Origin: Elusimicrobiota bacterium
GTDB taxonomy: Bacteria; Elusimicrobiota; Endomicrobiia; Endomicrobiales; Endomicrobiaceae
Assembly (NCBI GenBank): GCA_031282945.1
Contig: JAITCX010000169.1
Span: forward strand, 1 to 11,237
Length of the DNA stretch: 11,237 nucleotides
Direction of reading: 5' to 3'
A model generated the notes under the pieces. The model saw only the letters and a program-made list of their open reading frames with translations, ran no database searches and was not told the origin of the DNA. The position numbers and the translations under genes are program-made. How positions within the stretch are numbered: position 1 is the first letter of the stretch; the number at the start of each line of letters is the position of its first letter. Positions 6,804 through 11,237 of the stretch are shown here, one piece after another.

Positions 6804-7225
6804 TGAAATATTTCGTCCTGTTTGGCAAACATTATTTTTTTATTGCGCTCATCATAATCCGTAAACCCGCACAAATGCAAAACTCCATGAATTACTAAAT
6901 ATGCCAGTTCCATATCCCAACTGTGGCCGTATTTTTTTGCCTGTTTTTTAGTTCTATTATCCGATATATAAATATCGCCTATAAACATTTCATCAAAAAC
7001 CAAAAAAGAAATCACGTCTGTAATGCGCCTGACATGCCTAAATTTTATATTTAGTTTTTTAATTTGCTCATCGCTTACAAGAATAAAATTTATTTGATAA
7101 AACTCTTTTTTTTGACGGCTCAAAGTTAGCTCTGCAGCTTTTTTTAAAAGAGGAATTTGATTTTTAGAAAAACCAAAAAAATTACATATGGCTGTTTTCT
7201 TTGGCATCTTCACTATCTTGTTCAT
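6791..7225 (-). CDS. ybeY: Endoribonuclease YbeY (rRNA maturation factor)
   Basis: Metal-dependent single-strand RNase involved in 16S rRNA 3' end maturation and ribosome quality control. Conserved parts are FRHVRRITDVISF (62-74, with R63 and TDVISF), GDIYIS (83-88) and the metal site HGVLHLCGFTD (113-123). In most bacteria the third metal ligand is histidine (GYDH). Here it is aspartate (D123), an H-H-D variant that I recall from Bacteroidota homologues. The open frame begins at 7225, overlapping the HD gene by 44 nt, but has no good ribosome site. A second ATG (7207, residue 7) gives MPKKTAICNF, which fits the family N-terminus better and cuts the overlap to 26 nt. I consider it equally likely. 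The gene lies between the PgpH-like and CorC-like genes, a common bacterial order. Confidence 0.93.
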   Translation of the reverse strand: MNKIVKMPKKTAICNFFGFSKNQIPLLKKAAELTLSRQKKEFYQINFILVSDEQIKKLNIKFRHVRRITDVISFLVFDEMFIGDIYISDNRTKKQAKKYGHSWDMELAYLVIHGVLHLCGFTDYDERNKKIMFAKQDEIFQCLF

Positions 7226-8669
7226 ATTTTATTCTGGAATGATTTTGAGCTATAACAGATTTTTTTACAGAATCTTTTATTTCCTCAAGCTCTTTAAAAG
7301 TTATAGGCGCCTCGCTAAATTGATCATCGTCCATTTTAGCGTCCACAACTTTGTCTACCATTTCGCTTATCTCAACATCAGTCGGATCGTCAATAGATCT
7401 ACAGGCCGCTTCGCAAGAATCAGCTATCATTATAATTGCGGCAATTTTCGTCTGAGGTTTTGGACCCGGATACCTAAAATCATTTTCATTTAAATTTTCC
7501 TCGCCCAGCTGATGACAACTTTTATTGTAAAAATAACTCATAATAGTTGTGCCATGATGCTGCTCTATATTGTCTATGATGTCTTTATCCATATTATATT
7601 TTTTAGCTAAAGCTACGCCGTCTTTTATATGGGAATTTAAAATTAAAAGCGACATGGCGGTAGGCAAATTATCGTGCGGGTTTTCCGCTTTATTTTGATT
7701 TTCTATAAAATATTCCGGATTGTTTATTTTGCCGATATCATGATAATAAGAAGCCACCCGCGCTAAAACAGGATCTGCATTTATCGCCCGAGCGGCCTGC
7801 TCGGCAATTAAAGCCGTCATAATGCAATGATGATAAGTCCCCGGCGCTTTAACCATTAAAGCTTTAAGCAAGGGATTATTGAAATCTCCCAACTCTATCA
7901 ATTTTACGCTTGTCGTGCGGCTGAAAACTTTTTCAAAAATGGGCATCAAAACCAAAAGAGCTATCATCATAAAAACGCCGCCCAATAAAACAAAATAAAT
8001 ATTTTGTTGATACTGCGTAAAATCGTAACGCAAAAGCAAATAAAACATTGACACAAGCGAAATGGCTATTACGCATTGCACGAGTGTAACCGCTAAAAAA
8101 CCGCCGCGGCTTCTAATGGTTCTAGCCGGCGCCAAAACCGCCATCGCTCCTGCAAATAAAATTACAAAAGTTTCAAAACTCATATTGTTTAGCATTCCCC
8201 CCAAAACGCTTAAAACAATTGCAAAAGCTAAACCAATGCGCGGCCTTAAAAGCAAAGCCGCCATAACCACAAAAGCTCCGATGGGAAAAGCTAAGATGCT
8301 TAAATAATATTGCGTCACCTGCATAATTAAAATTGCAATGACAAGCATTAAACACATTAAAACAACAGCGTCATTATCTGAAACTAAATCCGCTTCTTTT
8401 CTCGTCTCGCCAATAAAAATATATGCCATAACCAGCGTCACAAGCCCCGCGGCCAAGGCATTAAAATAAGCATAACCTATTTGCGTAAGCAGCATAAAAT
8501 AAACAATAAAAAACGTAATCACCACCGATAAAACTATTGGGATCTTTACTTCCGTTTTTAAAAATTCTTTTGTGTTGCGCACCACAGGGCCGCTTTTTTT
8601 TCTATCAGGATCAAAATTATCGGCAAGCCCTCTTAAAAAATCTCTAATCCATATTTTTATTTTGTCCAT
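7182..8669 (-). CDS. PgpH-type 7TM-HD phosphohydrolase without the extracellular domain
   Basis: The C-terminal cytoplasmic HD domain (about 250-485) belongs to the 7TM-HD family whose characterised members (PgpH) hydrolyse cyclic di-AMP to pApA. The metal-binding set looks complete: APGTYHH (H281), HD at 310-311, H347, HH at 371-372 and D417. Seven hydrophobic segments lie between residues 43 and 246 (about 43-62, 68-87, 101-119, 122-141, 144-182, 188-212, 222-246). At 495 residues the protein is much shorter than typical PgpH (over 700). It lacks the large extracellular 7TMR-HDED domain that normally sits between the first helix and the 7TM bundle: here the first helix follows a 42-residue cytoplasmic leader at once. 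The ribosome site AAGGGGA precedes the ATG, 13 nt after the aspS stop. Substrate is inferred from family only. Confidence 0.9.
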   Translation of the reverse strand: MDKIKIWIRDFLRGLADNFDPDRKKSGPVVRNTKEFLKTEVKIPIVLSVVITFFIVYFMLLTQIGYAYFNALAAGLVTLVMAYIFIGETRKEADLVSDNDAVVLMCLMLVIAILIMQVTQYYLSILAFPIGAFVVMAALLLRPRIGLAFAIVLSVLGGMLNNMSFETFVILFAGAMAVLAPARTIRSRGGFLAVTLVQCVIAISLVSMFYLLLRYDFTQYQQNIYFVLLGGVFMMIALLVLMPIFEKVFSRTTSVKLIELGDFNNPLLKALMVKAPGTYHHCIMTALIAEQAARAINADPVLARVASYYHDIGKINNPEYFIENQNKAENPHDNLPTAMSLLILNSHIKDGVALAKKYNMDKDIIDNIEQHHGTTIMSYFYNKSCHQLGEENLNENDFRYPGPKPQTKIAAIIMIADSCEAACRSIDDPTDVEISEMVDKVVDAKMDDDQFSEAPITFKELEEIKDSVKKSVIAQNHSRIKYEQDSEDAKENSHM

Positions 8670-8682
8670 TTTTCCCCTTTTC

Positions 8683-10455
8683 CTAAATACCTTTTTTTAC
8701 GCCTTTGGCGGCAATTCTCAAGCCCAACTCGTTTAATTGTTTTTGGCTGACCTCTGAGGGCGCATTTGACATCGGACAAGACGCTCTTTGCGTTTTAGGA
8801 AAAGCTATAACTTCCCTAATTGAATCCTCTCCGCACAACAATGCACACATTCTGTCAAAACCCAATGCAATCCCCCCATGCGGCGGAGCGCCGAAGGAAA
8901 GAGCTTCAAGTAAAAATCCAAACTTTTCTTTTGCCTGTTGCTCGTCTATATTTAAAAGTTCAAACACTTTTTGCTGAACATTTTTCTTGCAAATTCTAAT
9001 TGACCCGCCGCCAAGTTCCACGCCGTTTAACACAACGTCATAAGCCCTTGCCTGCGCCAGTCCTGCGGTTTTGGCGTCCAGCGATTTTTCGTCTTTAGGG
9101 GCGGTAAAAGGATGATGCAGCGAGGTCCAACGATGTTCGTTTTCGTCCCACTCAAAAAGCGGAAAATCCACCACCCATAAAAAGTTAAATTTATTTTTAT
9201 CAATTAAGTTTAACTCTTTTGCCATTTTAAGTCTTAAAGCGCCCAGACCCGCGGAGACAATTTTTGCATCGTCAGCTAAAAATACAACCAAGTCGCCGTT
9301 AGAGGCGGAAAGTTTTGAGATGATAGTTTTAATTTCAGCGGGCTTAAAATATTTGACAATATTTGACTCAGCGCCTGCGTCTGTAATTTTCATCCAAGCA
9401 AGACCTTTGGCTCCAAATTCCCCAACAAATTTTGTAAGCTCGTCTATTTGCGAGCGCGAAAAAGCCGCTCCTTTTGGGATGCATAAACCGCGCACAACTT
9501 TGCCCGCTTTTATTACATTTGCAAAAACGCTAAATCCGCAATCGGCGAGATCTTTTGTGAAATCTACAATTTCCATAGCAAAGCGCGTATCTGGTTTATC
9601 GGATCCAAAACGCAGCATCGCCTGATCATAGGGCAGTCTTTCAAATGGAGTTTTTATCTCTATATTTAATACATTTTTAAATGCCCGCGCAATCATTCTC
9701 TCGGTGATATCCATAATATCCTGCTCATCTATAAAAGACATTTCCATATCTATTTGCGTAAACTCCAACTGCCTATCGGCGCGCAGATCCTCATCTCTAA
9801 AACATCTGGCAAGTTGATAATATCTATCAAAACCCGCCACCATTAAAAGCTGTTTAAAAATTTGCGGCGATTGCGGCAATGCATAAAAAGAGCCGTTGTG
9901 AATTCTAGACGGCACCAAAAAATCCCTCGCCCCTTCAGGCGTTGATTTTGTTAGAAAGGGAGTTTCAATTTCCAAAAAGCCTTCCTCATTTAAAAAGTTT
10001 CTTATTTCCTGTGAAAGTTTATGGCGCAAAATAAAATTTTTTGCAAAACTCGGGCGCCGCAAATCCAAATATCTATATTTAAGTCTTAGCTCCTCTGAAG
10101 TTTCCGTATAATCTGAAATTTCAAAAGGAAGCGTTGGGCTGTCATTTAAAACTTCCAACTTCTCTACCAAAAGTTCCACCTGCCCCGTGGCCATATTGGG
10201 ATTTATGGTGCCTTCGGGGCGCGGCCTTACAAGCCCTGTAACGCATAAGACATACTCGCTGCGCAAATGTTCCGCCACATTAAAAATTTCTTTTTTGCTG
10301 GGGTCAAAAACAATTTGCAAAATGCCCGTTCTGTCGCGCAGATCTATAAAAATCACTCCGCCATGATCGCGCCTTGAATGCACCCAACCGCAAACAGTTA
10401 AAGTCTTTCCTACACTAGATGAGTCCACCTGCCCGCAATACAAACTTCTTTTCAT
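8683..10455 (-). CDS. aspS: Aspartyl-tRNA synthetase, residues of the non-discriminating (Asp/Asn) type
   Basis: Class II synthetase that charges tRNA-Asp. The 590 residues carry the bacterial AspRS layout: N-terminal anticodon-binding OB domain (1-105), catalytic domain with QSPQIFKQLL (195-204) and FRDEDLRADRQLEFTQ (219-234), the bacterial GAD insertion (about 285-420), then GVELGGGSIRI (478-488) and motif 3 GIALGFDR (528-535). In the anticodon domain it has H31 (RRDHGG) and G82 (PEGTIN). These are known markers of enzymes that also charge tRNA-Asn; E. coli-type discriminating enzymes have Leu and Lys there. If so, Asp-tRNA-Asn would need GatCAB amidation, which is not in this window. The ribosome site AAGAGGA lies 8 nt before the ATG. 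This is the first gene of the operon, and its leader is the right palindrome array. Confidence 0.97.
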   Translation of the reverse strand: MKRSLYCGQVDSSSVGKTLTVCGWVHSRRDHGGVIFIDLRDRTGILQIVFDPSKKEIFNVAEHLRSEYVLCVTGLVRPRPEGTINPNMATGQVELLVEKLEVLNDSPTLPFEISDYTETSEELRLKYRYLDLRRPSFAKNFILRHKLSQEIRNFLNEEGFLEIETPFLTKSTPEGARDFLVPSRIHNGSFYALPQSPQIFKQLLMVAGFDRYYQLARCFRDEDLRADRQLEFTQIDMEMSFIDEQDIMDITERMIARAFKNVLNIEIKTPFERLPYDQAMLRFGSDKPDTRFAMEIVDFTKDLADCGFSVFANVIKAGKVVRGLCIPKGAAFSRSQIDELTKFVGEFGAKGLAWMKITDAGAESNIVKYFKPAEIKTIISKLSASNGDLVVFLADDAKIVSAGLGALRLKMAKELNLIDKNKFNFLWVVDFPLFEWDENEHRWTSLHHPFTAPKDEKSLDAKTAGLAQARAYDVVLNGVELGGGSIRICKKNVQQKVFELLNIDEQQAKEKFGFLLEALSFGAPPHGGIALGFDRMCALLCGEDSIREVIAFPKTQRASCPMSNAPSEVSQKQLNELGLRIAAKGVKKGI

Positions 10456-10463
10456 AATTATTA

Positions 10464-10470
10464 TCCTCTT
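10464..10470 (-). promoter_or_regulatory. Ribosome binding site of aspS
   Basis: AAGAGGA on the minus strand lies 8 nt upstream of the aspS ATG. It is about 20 nt downstream of the nearest repeat palindrome (10490-10510), so the array and the ribosome site share one leader. Confidence 0.75.
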
Positions 10471-10489
10471 TGCATTTATTTCTCTTTAT

Positions 10490-10579
10490 TCTCTCTTTGA
10501 AAAAGAGAGACATTTTTCTCTTTTTGAAAAAAGAGAAACAGAAAAACTAATAATAGCTTTCTCTTTTGAAAAAGAGAAA
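10490..10579. repeat. Array of three small AT-rich palindromes in the aspS leader
   Basis: Palindromes at 10490-10498/10502-10510 (TCTCTCTTT, perfect), 10515-10538 (TTTCTCTTTTT with its complement) and 10558-10567/10570-10579 (TTTCTCTTTT, perfect). On the minus strand the second and third are each preceded by the same linker, AGTTTTTCTG, as in the left array. They sit between 35 and 125 nt upstream of the aspS start, so any transcript starting further out would carry them. A role in mRNA stability or as a protein-binding site is possible but unproven. Confidence 0.85.
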
Positions 10580-10615
10580 CAGAAAAACTAACTTTACTCT
10601 TTTATCTCTTTTCCA

Positions 10616-10644
10616 AAGATATACATAAAATGATTTCTCTTTAA
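10616..10644 (-). promoter_or_regulatory. Possible promoter of the aspS operon (weak)
   Basis: Minus-strand TTAAAG (10644-10639) and TATCTT (10621-10616) are spaced by 17 nt. This is a poor but correctly spaced sigma-70-like pair, placed upstream of the palindrome leader. The spacer is the ATCATTTTATGTAT block conserved in both copies of the element. The matching place in the left copy reads TTGAAA (700-705) and TTACTT (723-728) and would fire towards trxB in antisense. No other candidate between 10456 and 10680 looks better. Confidence 0.22.
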
Positions 10645-10777
10645 CTTATTTCTTTATTTTTATTTTGCGCTACCTTTTGATTACAGAAAGGCTTAAAGAC
10701 CATTTTTAAGAATTCATTTCTTTCTCAGTGAAAGTTCATAACTCCTTTTCTCTTCATCAAACTCTTTATATTTTTTT

Positions 10778-10990
10778 GCGCTCCCTTTTTATTTTTTAGC
10801 CACGCGCCATGCGAAAATTTTTTTCGCCCCCGCGCCGACTCTACTCTTGACGTGACAGACAGCAGTCAATCCTGCCACGCCCGCCTGGGTGAGGGCAAAA
10901 GAAACTTCCAGTTTCCTTTGCCCTCTTGGCGAAAAAAATTTCTCGCATAGCAGCGCTTACGCTCCGCTACGCCGCAAAACCAAAAGAGGG
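10778..10990. other. Long fold-back upstream of aspS, branched
   Basis: The outer stem is long and nearly perfect: ATGCGAAAATTTTTTTCGCC (10809-10828) pairs with 10928-10948 with one bulged base. It is extended outwards by GCGC (10804-10807/10953-10956) and TAGC (10797-10800/10966-10969), and weakly by CCCTTTTT (10783-10790) with 10982-10990. Inside lie two hairpins, 10847-10851/10865-10869 and the strong one at 10891-10925. The AAAAAATTTC core of the outer stem matches that of the left fold-back. Confidence 0.7.
10891..10925. other. Strong 15-bp hairpin
   Basis: GAGGGCAAAAGAAAC (10891-10905) pairs with GTTTCCTTTGCCCTC (10911-10925) around the 5-nt loop TTCCA, with one A-C mismatch. There is no run of T after it on either strand, so terminator activity is not indicated. 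It is nested inside the fold-back at 10778-10990. Confidence 0.8.
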
Positions 10991-11010
10991 CGGTAAAAGG
11001 TACGACACGC

Positions 11011-11047
11011 CAAAGACAACAGCAAACAACAACAACAACAAAACAAT
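11011..11047. repeat. CAA-rich low-complexity tract
   Basis: Starts with CAAAGACAACAGCAAACAAC and continues as five CAA-type triplets before AAAACAATAAA. It is the inverted counterpart of the GTT-rich tandem repeat at 421-476 and shares the CAAAGACAAC motif with its reverse complement, but here the triplet and not the 14-mer has expanded. Confidence 0.7.
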
Positions 11048-11143
11048 AAAAAATTTCTCGTAAAGACCAAGCGCTTTGCCACTTTCGCTAGGCTAAAAAA
11101 CTGGGTGTCTTGGAAAACCTATAATGCCTGTATTTGCCGTAGA

Positions 11144-11228
11144 TTTTGCGCAAATTTAAAGGAAAGAAAATGCCGGGCGTCCTCGTAGATGGACGCACAA
11201 ATTTTCTTGACGCATAAATTCCGCAAAA
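11144..11228. other. Third nested fold-back at the right edge
   Basis: Four perfect nested arms: 11144-11150/11222-11228 (TTTTGCG), 11153-11158/11215-11220 (AATTTA), 11164-11171/11201-11208 (AAGAAAAT) and 11177-11182/11191-11196 (GCGTCC, 8-nt loop), in all 27 pairs over 85 nt. The structure may extend outward beyond the window end. Its sequence is not clearly that of the other two, but the architecture is the same. Confidence 0.65.
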
Positions 11229-11237
11229 GATGCGGTA

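Larger units (their letters stand above)
10490..11047 (-). repeat. Right copy of the composite inverted element
   Basis: Read on the minus strand, this repeats the module order of 421-925: GTT-rich tract (11047-11011), a GGCGTGTCGTAC motif (11011-11000), fold-back (10990-10778), the AGCGCAAAA(n)ATATAAAG box (10782-10764), the ATCATTTTATGTAT block (10634-10621), then palindromes. Unlike the left copy, the AGCGC box occurs twice (also 10671-10660). About 85 bases (10679-10763) with no counterpart on the left lie between them. I find no gene anywhere in 10456-11237. Confidence 0.7.

Noticed and set aside
10681..10763. Small gene or RNA in the segment unique to the right flank
   Set aside because: Only two weak hairpins (10692-10697/10705-10710 and 10720-10724/10730-10734) are seen. 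There is no open frame with a ribosome site and no tRNA-like or other known RNA motif.
421..11047. Composite transposon flanked by inverted repeats
   Set aside because: The interior holds only core housekeeping genes. No transposase or target-site duplication is visible, and the flanks are too diverged for recent transposition.

Overview
The window holds one dense minus-strand run of ten genes (about 926-10455), flanked on both sides by AT-rich, heavily structured non-coding DNA. The genes are low-GC, use the standard bacterial code with ATG starts and mostly clear Shine-Dalgarno sequences. Nothing here fixes the phylum. Two proteins with N-terminal Sec signal peptides and the core gene set suggest a bacterium, possibly a Gram-negative gut or symbiont lineage such as Elusimicrobiota. 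That assignment is an inference and weakly held. The first 75 bases are pure C and look like a sequencing or assembly artefact at a contig end.

Layout, in transcription order (right to left): aspS (aspartyl-tRNA synthetase, with the residues of the non-discriminating type), a shortened seven-transmembrane HD phosphohydrolase of the PgpH family, ybeY (rRNA maturation endonuclease), two tandem CNNM/CorC membrane proteins with CBS domains, recO (recombination mediator), tgt (queuosine tRNA-guanine transglycosylase), trxA (thioredoxin), a short exported protein of unknown function, and trxB (thioredoxin reductase). Junctions are either overlaps (1, 4, 13, 16 and up to 44 nt) or gaps of 0-25 nt, so this is very probably one operon. 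It combines decoding and RNA processing (aspS, ybeY, tgt), membrane signalling and ion homeostasis (PgpH-like, CorC pair), DNA repair (recO) and thiol redox (trxA, trxB). Beyond trxB a separate minus-strand gene for an exported protein begins at 299 and is cut off by the poly-C run.

The most unusual content is in the flanks, 300-925 and 10456-11237. Both carry the same modules in the same order but in opposite orientation, so the operon sits between two diverged, inward-facing copies of one composite element. From outside inwards the modules are: a GTT/CAA-rich tract, a long nested fold-back, a box reading AGCGCAAAA(n)ATATAAAG, a conserved block around ATCATTTTATGTAT, and an array of small AT-rich palindromes of the form TTTCTCTTTT-loop-AAAAGAGAAA. 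The left fold-back (496-677) can pair 51 base pairs in seven nested stems. The left palindrome array runs into the trxB stop codon, and the right array forms the leader of aspS. I see no transposase or integrase, and I do not recognise the element as a named repeat family.
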